NCBI RefSeq assembly: GCF_024139115.2
Contig: NC_085139.1
Span: forward strand, 68,739,203 to 68,803,202
Direction: 5' to 3'
DNA length: 64,000 nucleotides
DNA from: Armigeres subalbatus
Taxonomy: Eukaryota; Arthropoda; Insecta; Diptera; Culicidae
Shown: positions 1-11,004 of the stretch, piece by piece
Layout of the letters: each line of letters starts with the position of its first letter
How positions within the stretch are numbered: the first letter of the stretch is position 1
Translations under genes and position numbers: made by a program
Notes under the pieces: generated by a model
The model's database searches: none
Told to the model about the DNA's origin: nothing
The model's input: the letters and a program-made list of their open reading frames with translations, nothing else

Positions 1-1046
1 TCCGAATCTCGGAGGAGATTCTCTCCGAATCTCGGAGGAGATTCTCTCCGAATCTCGGAGGAGATTCTCTCCGAATCTCGGAGGAGATTCTCTCCGAATC
101 TCGGAGGAGATTCTCTCCGAATCTCGGAGGAGATTCTCTCCGAATCTCGGAGGAGATTCTCTCCGAATCTCGGAGGAGATTCTCTCCGAATCTCGGAGGA
201 GATTCTCTCCGAATCTCGGAGGAGATTCTCTCCGAATCTCGGAGGAGATTCTCTCCGAATCTCGGAGGAGATTCTCTCCGAATCTCGGAGGAGATTCTCT
301 CCGAATCTCGGAGGAGATTCTCTCCGAATCTCGGAGGAGATTCTCTCCGAATCTCGGAGGAGATTCTCTCCGAATCTCGGAGGAGATTCTCTCCGAATCT
401 CGGAGGAGATTCTCTCCGAATCTCGAAGGAGATTCTCTCCGTATCTCGGACGAGATTCTCTCCGAATCTCGGAGGAGTTTTTCTCCAGATCTCGGAGGTG
501 TCTCTCCGAATCTCGGAGGAGATTCTCTCCGAATCTCGGAGGAGATTCTCTCCGAATCTCGGAGGAGATTCTCTCCGAATCTCGGAGGAGATTCTCTCCG
601 AATCTCGGAGGAGATTCTCTCCGAATCTCGGAGGAGATTCTCTCCGAATCTCGGAGGAGATTCTCTCCGAATCTCGGAGGAGATTCTCTCCGAATCTCGG
701 AGGAGATTCTCTCCGAATCTCGGAGGAGATTCTCTCCGAATCTCGGAGGAGATTCTCTCCGAATCTCGGAGGAGAGTCTCCTCGAATATCGGAGCAGATT
801 ATCATCGAATCTCGGAGCAGATTCTCCGAATCTCGGAGGAGATTCTCTCCGAATCTCGGAGGAGATTCTCTCCGAATCTCGGAGGAGATTCTCTCCGAAT
901 CTCGGAGGAGATTCTCTCCGAATCTCGGAGGAGATTCTCTCCGAATCTCGGAGGAGATTCTCTCCGAATCTCGGAGGAGATTCTCTCCGAATCTCGGAGG
1001 AGATTCTCTCCGAATCTCGGAGGAGATTCTCTCCGAATCTCGGAGG
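1..1046 (+). repeat. 23-bp satellite array, forward orientation
   Basis: About 45 head-to-tail copies of a 23-bp monomer, almost identical to each other. Each monomer contains the inverted pair GAGATTC / GAATCTC separated by CTCTCC-type sequence, so one repeat can fold as a small hairpin. Because 23 is not a multiple of three and the monomer lacks stops, all frames stay open for long stretches. Two degenerate islands (about 424-505 and 772-832) interrupt the homogeneity. The array starts before the window. Confidence 0.97.
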
Positions 1047-1330
1047 AGATTCTCTCCGAATTGTCGGAGGAGATTCTCTCCGAATTGTCGGAGGAGATTC
1101 TCTCCGAATTGTCGGAGGAGATTCTCTCCGAATTGTCGGAGGAGATTCTCTCCGAATTGTCGGAGGAGATTCTCTCCGAATTGTCGGAGGAGATTCTCTC
1201 CGAATTGTCGGAGGAGATTCTCTCCGAATTGTCGGAGGAGATTCTCTCCGAATTGTCGGAGGAGATTCTCTCCGAATTGTCGGAGGAGATTCTCTCCGAA
1301 TTGTCGGAGCAGATTCTCTCCGAATCTCTA
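1047..1330 (+). repeat. 24-bp variant of the satellite
   Basis: About 12 copies of a 24-bp derivative in which GAATCTCGG becomes GAATTGTCGG. The change is one net base longer, so the array becomes a multiple of three and encodes an 8-residue period. The switch from the 23-mer is abrupt and the variant is internally homogeneous, which suggests local amplification of one mutated monomer. Confidence 0.95.
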
Positions 1331-1374
1331 AGGAGATTCTCTCTGAATCTCGGAGGATTCGGAGAGAATTTCTT

Positions 1375-3660
1375 CTGATAGAATTTCTTCCGAGATTCGG
1401 AGAGAATCTTTTCCGAGATTCGGAGAGAATCTCTTCCGAGATTCGGAGAGAATCTCTTCCGAGATTCGGAGAGAATCTCTTCCGAGATTCGGAGAGAATC
1501 TCTTCCGAGATTCGGAGAGAATCTCTCCGAGATTCGGAGAGATTCTCTTCCGAGATTCGGAGAGAATCTCTCCGAGATTCGGAGAGAATCTCCTGAGATT
1601 CGGAGAGAATCTCTCCTGAGATTCGGAGAGAATCTCTCCGAGATTCGGAGAGAATCTCTCCTGAGATTCGAGAGAATCTCTCCTGAGATTCGGAGAGAAT
1701 CTCCTGAGATTCGGAGAGAATCTCCTGAGATTCGGAGAGAATCTCCCGAGATTCGGAGAGAATCTCTCCCGAGATTCGGAGAGAATCTCTCCCGAGATTC
1801 GGAGAATCTCCTGAGATCGGAGAGAATCTCTCCGAGATTTGGAGAGAATCTCAGATTCGGAGAGAATCTCCTGAGATTCGGAGAGAATCTCCTGAGATCT
1901 CGGAGAGAATCTCTCCGAGATTCGGAGAGAATCTCCCGAGATTCGGCGAGAATCTCACCCGAGATTCGGCGAGAATCTCACCCGGGATTCGGAGAGAATC
2001 TCTCCGAGATTCGGAGAGAATCTCTCCTGAGATTCGAGAGAATCTCCTGAGATTCGGAGAGAATCTCTCCTGAGATTCGAGAGAATCTCCTGAGATTCGG
2101 AGAGAATCTCTCCTGAGATTCGGAGAGAATCTCGAGATTCGGAGAGAATCTCTCCTGAGATTCGGAGAGAATCTCTCCGAGATTCGGAGAGAATCTGGAG
2201 ATTCGGAGAGAATCTCTCCCGAGATTCGGAGAGCATCACTCCCGAGATTTGGAGAGAATCCCCCCCGAGATTCCGAGAGAATCTCCCCCTGCATGCGGAG
2301 AGAATCTCTCCCGAGATTCGGAGAGAAACTCTCCCGAGATTCGGAGAGAATCTCCCCTCAGATGCGGAGAGAATCTCCTGAGATTCGAGAATCTCCTGAG
2401 ATTCGGAGAGAATCTCTCCTGAGATTCGGAGAGAATCTCTCCTGAGATTCGGAGAGAATCTCCTGAGATTCGGAGAGAATATCTCCTGAGATTCGGAGAG
2501 AATCTCTCCCGAGATTCGGAGAGAATCTCTCCCGAGATTCGGAGAGAATCTCTCCCGAGATTCGGAGAGAATCTCTCCCGAGATTCGGAGAGAATCTCTC
2601 CCGAGATTCGGAGAGAATCTCTCCCGAGATTCGGAGGTCTCCCGAGATTCGGAGAGAATCTCTCCCGAGATTCGGAGAGAATCTCTCCCGAGATTCGGAG
2701 AGAATCTCTCCCGAGATTCGGAGAGAATCTCTCCCGAGATTCGGAGAGAATCTCTCCCGAGATTCGGAGAGAATCTCTCCCGAGATTCGGAGAGAATCTC
2801 TCCCGAGATTCGGAGAGAATCTCTCCCGAGATTCGGAGAGAATCTCTCCCGAGATTCGGAGAGAATCTCTCCCGAGATTCGGAGAGAATCTCTCCCGAGA
2901 TTCGGAGAGAATCTCTCCCGAGATTCGGAGAGAATCTCCGAGATTCGGAGAGAATCTCTCCCGAGATTCGGAGAGAATCTCCTGAGATTCGGAGAGAATC
3001 TCTCCCGAGATTCGGAGAGAATCTCTCCCGAGATTTGGAGAGAATCTCTCCCGAGATTCGGAGAGAATCTCTCCCGAGATTCGGAGAGAATCTCTCCCGA
3101 GATTCGGAGAGAATCTCTCCCGAGATTCGGAGAGAATCTCTCCCGAGATTCGGAGAGAATCTCTCCCGAGATTCGGAGAGAATCTCTCCCGAGATTCGGA
3201 GAGAATCTCTCCCGAGATTCGGAGAGAATCTCTCCCGAGATTCGGAGAGAATCTCTCCCGAGATTCGGAGAGAATCTCTCCCGAGATTCGGAGAGAATCT
3301 CTCCCGAGATTCGGAGAGAATCTCTCCCGAGATTCGGAGAGAATCTCTCCCGAGATTCGGAGAGAATCTCTCCCGAGATTCGGAGAGAATCTCTCCCGAG
3401 ATTCGGAGAGAATCTCCTCCGAGATTCGGAGAGAATCTCTCCCGAGATTCGGAGAGAATCTCTCCCGAGATTCGGAGAGAATCTCTCCCGAGATTCGGAG
3501 AGAATCTCTCCCGAGATTCGGAGAGAATCTCTCCCGAGATTCGGAGAGAATCTCTCCCGAGATTCGGAGAGAATCTCTCCCGAGATTCGGAGAGAATCTC
3601 TCCCGAGATTCGGAGAGAATCTCTCCTGAGATTCGGAGAGAATCTCTCCTGAGATTCGGA
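1375..3660 (-). repeat. 22-25-bp satellite array, inverted orientation
   Basis: About 95-100 monomers related to the first array but in reverse complement (GGAGAGAATCTC followed by CCCGAGATTC). The first part, to about 2,500, is heterogeneous with many 1-3-bp length variants. About 2,500-3,610 is much more homogeneous at 23 bp. Together with 1-1,330 this makes a kilobase-scale inverted repeat. Confidence 0.96.
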
Positions 3661-3670
3661 GAGAATCTCT

Positions 3671-3862
3671 CTCGGAGAAGAGATTCTCTCCGAATCTCAG
3701 AGAAGAGATTCTCTCCGAATCTCAGAGAAGAGATTCTCTCCGAATCTCGGAGAAGAGATTCTCTCCGAATCTCGGAGAAAAGATTCTCTCCGAATCTCGG
3801 AGAAGATTTCCTCTGAATCTCGGAGAAGATTTCCTTTGAATCTCGGAGAAGATTCTTTCCGT
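3671..3862 (+). repeat. Satellite, forward orientation again (about 25-bp variant)
   Basis: Seven to eight decaying copies in the first orientation, with monomers near 25 bp carrying GAGAAGAGATTCTCTCC. The copies become progressively degenerate towards unique sequence at about 3,862, so this is the array edge. It is the second orientation switch in the satellite block. Confidence 0.92.
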
Positions 3863-4859
3863 TCATCGTCGACGTTTCGATCCAGGAAAGGGATTTTCTC
3901 CAGGGATCGATAGTAGTCAATTTGTTGGAGAAGATCCCATCCTTGGTTCAAAATGTAGGCGATGAAATGAATTTGTCAATGCAATTATTCATGGCTGATG
4001 GCCAATCCGAAAATCTGATTACAAAAATGTCAAAAATCAGCTTCGGTCGAGAATTGTGTGATTTTTTAAAGTTTGCAAAAGCCATCGAGTGAAATTGCGT
4101 AGATTGGAGGCATGTTATGATTTTATTTATTTGTGCACACCCAACCAGCAGCGTTTACAAAATTTTCTTTCAACTCAGCATTGGAACCTACCAAATCAAA
4201 ATTTGTTCTATAATGCGCATAAATGAAGCAACATGTTTTGTATTAGGAATCTAGTAATTTTATAAATGACCGATTTTACACAGGGAATATTCAATTTATC
4301 GTCGACGACCGATCATGGTGGTATTAATTGGAACGTGAGCAGATGAATAGTTTCTTTCTTTCGTGTAACTTCAATAGTAGAAAATGTAGACTACATAATA
4401 GTAAATGACACCGTAAACTATGTGTAGAAAAAAAATGACACGATTGCTAAACTGAATAATGACACATTTAAACATATCTTCTACGAAACATCTGATTGAA
4501 CTTTTGAAGTCTATTAGACATACGACCCATTATTCAACAATGACTACATTCAGTTGTCAGTTCTCACTACTCTTTTGACTGGTATCTCTAATCATGTTCT
4601 TAATGTATTGTCGAAAAATGAATTCAAATTTTGTAGGCACTCCAAGCTCCCATTTCATTGAGACACCTTAAGTATGATCTTTCTGTGTACCAACTTCCCT
4701 AGCAACTGATGCCAACAAGGGACCTCGTTATCGATTTCTAAAAGCTTTTTACCTTGACTTTTACCTTCGGTTTCCGTAATAACACCATCAACTAAGCTAA
4801 ACAACCATCCATAGCAACTTTGTTGAGAGCAGCAAATAACCCATCGCAAGGGACGGATC
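3863..4859. other. Intergenic AT-rich DNA, nothing recognised
   Basis: AT-rich, without long open frames, tandem repeats or recognisable transposon ends. I see no gene here. Confidence 0.6.
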
Positions 4860-5150
4860 CCACCGGCTCGTTCATTACCCGGATAGAGGGGTACTTGACC
4901 TCATTACACGTTCATCTCGTACATAAACACACGTACACATCACTCTGCTTTTTAACGAGCAACTCGCGCCCTCCCGCATAACTCCTAACATAACTCACAG
5001 CATCATTCTAGCCGAACGCAAAACATCGCGGCGGAAGAGATAGCTCCTATACCAGAGACGAACAAAGCGGCCCCACAGCAACATCCTTGGAATATTGTGG
5101 CCTTCCATCGCACTGTGGAAATAAATTCTAAAGTCTAAAGTCTAAAATAA
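4860..5150 (+). mobile_element. Probable 3' end of a non-LTR retrotransposon
   Basis: A sharply GC-richer block ends with the short tandem tail TCTAAAG repeated about three times (5,125-5,148), after AATAAAT. A compact GC-rich 3' UTR followed by a tandem oligomer tail is typical of 5'-truncated LINE copies. No coding motif is left and I could not define a target-site duplication, so family and exact 5' limit are unknown. Confidence 0.4.
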
Positions 5151-7499
5151 TCAGAAGGATAGCTCCAAGCACGCAACAATCAGCAATGGTTTTAGTATCG
5201 CAACTAACATTCGGAAATAAGTATTTTGTATCGGAGCGATTTCCGAGAAAACATGTATTGGATCGTTTGAATCCGATGTAAAATCGAAACAATTATGACC
5301 ACACATTTACATGGAGACCTTCCGTAGTGTAGCCCCAAGAAGGTGCTGACGATGACGGCGGCACCGCGGCCGGTGGTAGTGGAACGTGATAAAACCCTCA
5401 CCGCACTCGAGAAGCATCTCAGGTGGAGAAAATGCGCTTAATTGGTACACGTGAACGATGGGACATAGCACCGGCAATGGCGACGAGTACCCGCACCGAA
5501 TACCCCATCTGCAGCCATCCAGCTTCGAGGGATTAGCTGAGTAGCTGATGGAGGGATTAAATTGAAAAATGAAAAACGATCTGAAATCGGCAGGAGAGAG
5601 TGATTGGGTTCTACAGGCGAGAATGGGATCGATGGGGTTTACCTGCTGCGAGATGTTCTGCCGAGTTACATGTTATCTTTTGTTTTTGGCAACCATGCTC
5701 GTACCTGGTGAAGAGAAAAATGAAACAGAATTCGATTAGTAATCAGATATTGCTGTGTTTCGAAAGGAAGAAATAATTTGCAAATGCGATAAAAACTCTC
5801 GGTAATATCAATGACATACTTGAATTCACACAGCAAAGCAAAATCTGCAATTCGTTGTCGTAATTTTCAGTGACGTACTTCCGTTCGTACGTTATCGTAT
5901 TCAATCACACCGAATTTAAGCACAAACCAATTGACTTAGCGCATTTCCAAAATTACGTGGTGGGAAGGGATCTGTACAGCTCTTTAATAAAAAAAAAGCT
6001 GTAAAATGCAAAAATCGGGTGAGGAGAATTGAAAAGAATTATTTTGCCAACCTCAGAAAAAAAAATCACCATGGACTCAACAGATGAGGAATTCAGCAAA
6101 AGATCTCAGCTTTTGAAATTTCGACAATCGTATTTTGAATTTAGTTTGTTTTTCAGTTTCAACCCCAATAACTTTGTTGTTTTCCAGGATTCGGACCTCC
6201 TTCTAAATTTCCTGGAGATTTAAGCCCGTTTTAGACACCCTTATCATGCCGTTCTCGATGTCTCTCACATCATCTTCAAGCTGTTTTTTATTCGGAATTA
6301 AAGACATAAAGAATCCTAGAAATTACTGATCCATCAATTTTTCCAAAATTTTCCTGAGACTATTTTCGAATGCTTCATCACCTTCCCACTCAAGCGTTTT
6401 CTAGTTTACTCATCAACCTTTTTCTCACATCCTGCAAAACCTTATCTTCAATTATTGATCACTCCCGCAACCTGCAGCGAGGAGCCAAACGCTCTCCAAT
6501 TTGTAAGGCTGCCGAAAAGCCCCCGGGAGGCCGACCATCTAATTACTACAAACTTTTCCACCCTCTTCTCATTACCAAACGGCGACGGACGGATCCGGAT
6601 TCCGAACAGACGCGCCTAATAGATGGGGTTCTCCCATTTACGCTCTCTGCGCCTGATTGCTCTGTCGCGCCCTGTCAAAGTGATGGAGTGATGCGTGTCC
6701 GAAGTTTCAACTACCTACTGGTCTAGGCGGGTGCCTTCGAGCTGACACCGCACGATGCTAAGTAGAAGGAAATGGGAGTATTTTCGATTAGGCTAAACGG
6801 GCCTATTAACACCGTACACTGGAGTCTTTAAGACGACGGCATCGGATGGCTTTCAAATTATTAAACGGAGCTTGGCATTCACTCTCAATTATATGATAGC
6901 AACGCATGGGTGAAAGTTAGTAAAATTTCAAATTTTCTTATGTCGAATTCGTTTTTAAACCTGGGTCAGTGCCAACCCGAACCCTGAATAAAAAAACATT
7001 TTCAGTTCCATCTGTCATTGGATATGTTGGTGTGCGTAGCATCGTGTTTGTTTTGATTCGAAACATATGATCCAGGACATCCAGTGCACTGGCAGTGCGT
7101 TGGCGTTGACTAATCAGATCATGATAAATAAATATGTTTAAGTGCGTGAACTGATTTTTTGCGGATAGTGGAATTTACTTTTGGGTGGATATAAACAGGG
7201 AAACTGCTCGTGGAATTCATCTCATGGCTCCGATATTCATCCCATCAAAAACAAAGCAATGGAAAGGAAGTTGGATTGTTTATTATTTTTGAGATATTTC
7301 TCAGCAGTGAGCACAAATGTTGACAAAAAGAGGCGACGAAATTGGTGCTGCATTTCTTTGTTTCCCGTTGAGATGAATATATGTTCAGTGAGATGGAGAT
7401 CGGAACAGTTCCCCTATTAAATTATATTCAATAATCCTGTGCACATTTTTATACCAAGAATTCCGTATTTCCGTAAATTCATCCATTTCTGCAAAAGTT
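5151..7499. other. Unassigned intergenic DNA
   Basis: Mixed AT-rich sequence with a GC-richer stretch at about 6,450-6,770. A 118-residue open frame on + (6,370-6,726) has no motif I recognise and no clear coding signature, so I do not call it a gene. No repeats or RNA genes are evident. Confidence 0.5.
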
Positions 7500-8040
7500 T
7501 TTTTTCGGAGAACACTCAGAAGCATGTAATAAAAATTCTCCAGGATTCGCTAATTTTTTTTCCTCGCTACCTCTCCTGATAAAGGTAGCCTCACACCTCG
7601 GGAAAATTTTCTGCCGGATTTTGGGCCCCGTGCATTTTCAATTTTCAACAATCTCCCGGAGGAATGGCTCAAGGTACTTCCGGGGGAATTTATGTACGAA
7701 ACTTGCGGAGCAATTCCTGAAGGATACTTCGAGTAAGTTCCTGTATTCTAGAAAGATTTCCTGAAAGAATTATATTATAGGAATTTCCAAATTAGTTCCA
7801 GGAGCAACTTCCAGAGAAAATCCTGGAACAGTATTCAAAGATATTCCTAGAGGAATTTTCAAAGGAATTCATCTCGGAAGGATCCCTTGGAAAAAATATG
7901 GAGGAATTCTTGAAAGATATCGCCAAAAATTCAAGAAAGAATTATTGAAAGAATTTCTGAAGTAATTTCTGGCAGAATTCCCGAAGAAAATTTTGAAACG
8001 CACGAAAGAGAAATTCTGCATAAGAAATAATTCTATTTGG
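7500..8040. repeat. Degenerate GGAATTCC-rich dispersed repeat
   Basis: A run of loosely periodic GGAATTCCT/GAAAGAATT motifs without a fixed unit, non-coding. Similar wording recurs at about 57,590-57,930 and 61,380-61,760. It reads as an old, decayed tandem or foldback repeat. Boundaries are approximate. Confidence 0.45.
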
Positions 8041-9040
8041 TATTTCTCAAATATATTTTTCTGACAATTTTTAGCGGATTTTGTGGACGGGTTTCAAGTG
8101 GAATTCCCAAACTACATAATTCCATCCACCGACCTAATTTAGGACATCATCTGTGAGGAAAACTGAATGAACTTATGAATACATAACTTCCCTAACAATT
8201 ATTTTTAAAACTGAATCTAGACAACATTAGCGGACTAATTTCATTTTAAACTACAATAACAAATATCACAAGATTTTCAACGCGCATTTTAATTTAATAA
8301 ACAGATAGTTTCGTTTCTCCCTTCTGCTTGTTTATTCCGCCCAGTCCCACCCACCCACGTGGTTTTGACAGTTGTAGTACAGTTGTATTGGTGAACCCGG
8401 TGCGAAACCGTGAAACAACACAGTGCGAACCCGACAGCTTTGGGGTTGGAACTAGTGCGAACCTAGTTCCAACCTGAGCGAATAAAAAAACACTTTGACA
8501 GCAGTTAGGTTGGAACTTTTTAAAAACGAATTCGACAACTGAAGAAATGTGCAAAAACCTAACGGAAGCTTGACAACGACAGCGACAAATCTATTTTTCA
8601 CTAAATTTATCGAACTGCTACCGCATTGAGTAAAATGAGTCGAGTCTGAAACCAATGAACAGCTGCCTCCAGGCTGCTCGGGGAACAGTACATTTCACCG
8701 CACAGCACCGTGGCAGCGCTCAATGGGTTCAACGACGCCACTACCGGGGGGTGAAAAGCTGCCAAAAAGTTTACGGATACCGAACAAAGTTACCATTTTC
8801 CCAACAATTTGCTCTATTTTTGACAAACTGTCTCTCTGGCACAAAGCAGACACGCCACGTATCAACGACGCAAGGGTAGTTTGTCCGTCAGTCGGTGATA
8901 CAGTGCGAAACCCGAACTGGGTGATGTTTCATATATGAACAATCATATGTGTGATAGAAACAATATTAAATGTTTACAAATGTTATCAGATAATTGCTTC
9001 GAATGTCCACTTTCGCTACAGAAAGCCACTTCAAAGTTTA
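8041..9040. other. Unassigned; GC-richer block 8,290-8,935
   Basis: The block 8,290-8,935 is more GC-rich than its surroundings and repeats short phrases such as CAGTGCGAAC(CC) near both ends (8,420 and 8,900). It could be part of an uncharacterised repeat or a regulatory region. No coding frame is credible. Confidence 0.35.
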
Positions 9041-9137
9041 ATTATCTATCTATCCATCTTCTCCTTCTATCTATCTTCTATCTATCTATCTATCTTATCT
9101 ATCTATCTATCTATATCTATCTATCTATCTATCTATA

Positions 9138-9188
<51 letters not shown>

Positions 9189-9205
9189 ATATATATATAT
9201 ATATA
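9041..9205. repeat. (TCTA)n then (TA)n microsatellite, left half
   Basis: TCTA repeats grade into pure TA repeats and stop exactly at the left end of the Tc1-like element. The same TA array resumes at 10,890, so the microsatellite was the insertion target. Confidence 0.95.
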
Positions 9206-9825
9206 CAGTCACTCTCAAAATTGAGCGTACAGCATGGATTAGATGAATATATTCGAAAATTCCAAAGGAAATTTAATTGTTGGCTCGGTTGTTTTTAATG
9301 CATTTCAATATTCATCCCTTCCTTCAATGTATGCGTACATAAAATGGTTGAATTTTTTTCTCTAAAGTTCATTTATTTGAAAATGATCTCAAAATACGCC
9401 TAATAGATGTTCCAAAATTGAGCGTACAGCGATTTTTTTTCTATAAAATTTCTTGTTATAAACACGATTAATGTATTTTAATATTGTTTTTCCATGATTA
9501 TATTTATAATAATAAACATCCGCTACTTAAACATTCAATGTTTTGAAATTAAACCATGTTTTAATCAAAATGGCGAACAAGTAAGATGTATTAACAATGC
9601 TATTTAACAATTCAATGCTGCTGGGCAAAATAGATGCTTTAAGATATGGATTTCTCCGGCATCGTGTCTTATATATGATAGATTATTTAAATCGAGCGAA
9701 ACATACGATAAAATTGGGAAAATTCAGCCGGTAAATGATGAAAACAGATGAAAACATACAGAGAAAACGACAAATGTTAGGAATGACATAATTCAAATTT
9801 AGTATGTCTTTATCTGAAATTTGTT
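9206..9825 (+). repeat. Left terminal inverted repeat of the Tc1-like element
   Basis: About 620 bp, matching the right arm in reverse complement. Similarity fades after about 9,820. It holds two direct copies of the putative transposase site 197 bp apart. Confidence 0.87.
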
Positions 9826-10279
9826 TTAAAGCTCGATTATTGTCTCAGGTCTTTCATTAAGAGTAATATTATTGAATCCAATCATTAACAGTCAAATTCT
9901 AAAAGTACAAGGTGCATGTTAAGGTACCGAACATAAAAACAGCTTTTCAACCCCGTAGAGCACTTCTGATTGAATATTGAAAAGATATCTTAAAATCGTA
10001 ATTTCGTAATTAAATTTGGATTAAACTCCACGATCTGTTACCATAAGGGATATAATTGGATGATTTCCATTTGGCGAGTAAAAATAAACTTTTTCAAGAG
10101 TTCGACAGCTTATTTAATGATATCTTGGTGAATTTAAATGATTCAACCAAATTTGTTCCTACGGTGACTGAGTCTTCAAATATAAAATGACATCTTATAA
10201 TGTATCCGCGTGCTGCTCTTTTATTAATATTATTATTAATGAGTGTCCTGAGCTTATAAGCTACCTATACATCGACTTT

Positions 10280-10889
10280 TAAATAAAGTTATACTTAATT
10301 TGAAATATGCCATTCCCAACATTTGTCGTTTTCTCTGTATGTTTTCATCTGTTTTCATCATTTACCGACTGAATTTTCCCAATTTTATCGTATGTCTCAC
10401 TCGATTTCAATAATCTATCATATATAAGACACAATGCCGGAGAAATCCATATCTTAAAGCATCTATTTTGCCCAGCAGCATTGAATTGTTAAATAGCATT
10501 GTTAATACATCTTACTTGTTCGCCATTTTGATTAAAACATGGTTTAATTTCAAAACATTGAATGTTTAAGTAGCGGATGTTTATTATTATAAATATAATC
10601 ATGGAAAAACAATATTAAAATACATTAATCGTGTTTATAACAAGAAATTTTATAGAAAAAAAATCGCTGTACGCTCAATTTTGTAACATCTATTAGGCGT
10701 ATTTTGAGATCATTTTCAAATAAATGAACTTTAGAGAAAAAAATTCAACCATTTTATGTACGCATACATTGAAGGAAGGGATGAATATTGAAATGCATTA
10801 AAAACAACCGAGCCAACAATTAAATTTCCTTTGGAATTTTCGAATATATTCATCTAATCCATGCGTACGCTCAATTTTGAGAGTGACTG
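10280..10889 (-). repeat. Right terminal inverted repeat of the Tc1-like element
   Basis: Reverse complement of the left arm, with small indels. The outer site has lost two bases relative to the left outer site (ATGCGTACGC instead of ATGCTGTACGC), which may weaken it. Confidence 0.87.
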
Positions 10890-10925
10890 TATATATATAT
10901 CTATATATATATATATATATATATA

Positions 10926-10994
<69 letters not shown>

Positions 10995-11004
10995 ATATAT
11001 ATCT
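10890..11004. repeat. (TA)n/(CTATATA)n microsatellite, right half
   Basis: Continuation of the TA microsatellite on the right side of the Tc1-like element. It also abuts the Helitron-like 5' end at 11,005. Confidence 0.93.

Larger units (their letters stand above)
9206..10889. mobile_element. Non-autonomous Tc1/mariner-like element with giant TIRs
   Basis: The element starts CAGTCACTCTC and ends with the reverse complement, GAGAGTGACTG, with TA on both sides, the target duplication of the Tc1/mariner superfamily. The terminal inverted repeats are about 600 bp with very few mismatches. Inside each is a second copy of the terminal motif CAAAATTGAGCGTACAGC (outer 9,216-9,233, inner 9,413-9,430; mirrored at 10,666-10,683 and about 10,865-10,879). 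This is the IR/DR layout of Tc1-like transposons such as Sleeping Beauty, where each end carries two transposase sites. The about 450-bp centre has no transposase frame, so movement would need an enzyme supplied in trans. Confidence 0.88.

Noticed and set aside
498..1331. Open frames of 277 and 105 residues, and 520 residues on the minus strand at 2,358-3,920
   Set aside because: They are translations of the satellite. A stop-free monomer gives long frames on both strands; no start context or non-repetitive part exists.
1..3862. Regular direct repeats resembling a CRISPR array
   Set aside because: Repeats are contiguous with no unique spacers, and the sequence is from a eukaryote.
6370..6726. 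118-residue frame as a host gene
   Set aside because: No motif, no splice-like borders and no regulatory context; treated as chance.
8935..9298. Frames rich in Ser-Ile-Tyr at the TA microsatellite
   Set aside because: Direct translation of TCTA/TA repeats; likewise 10,861-11,046.
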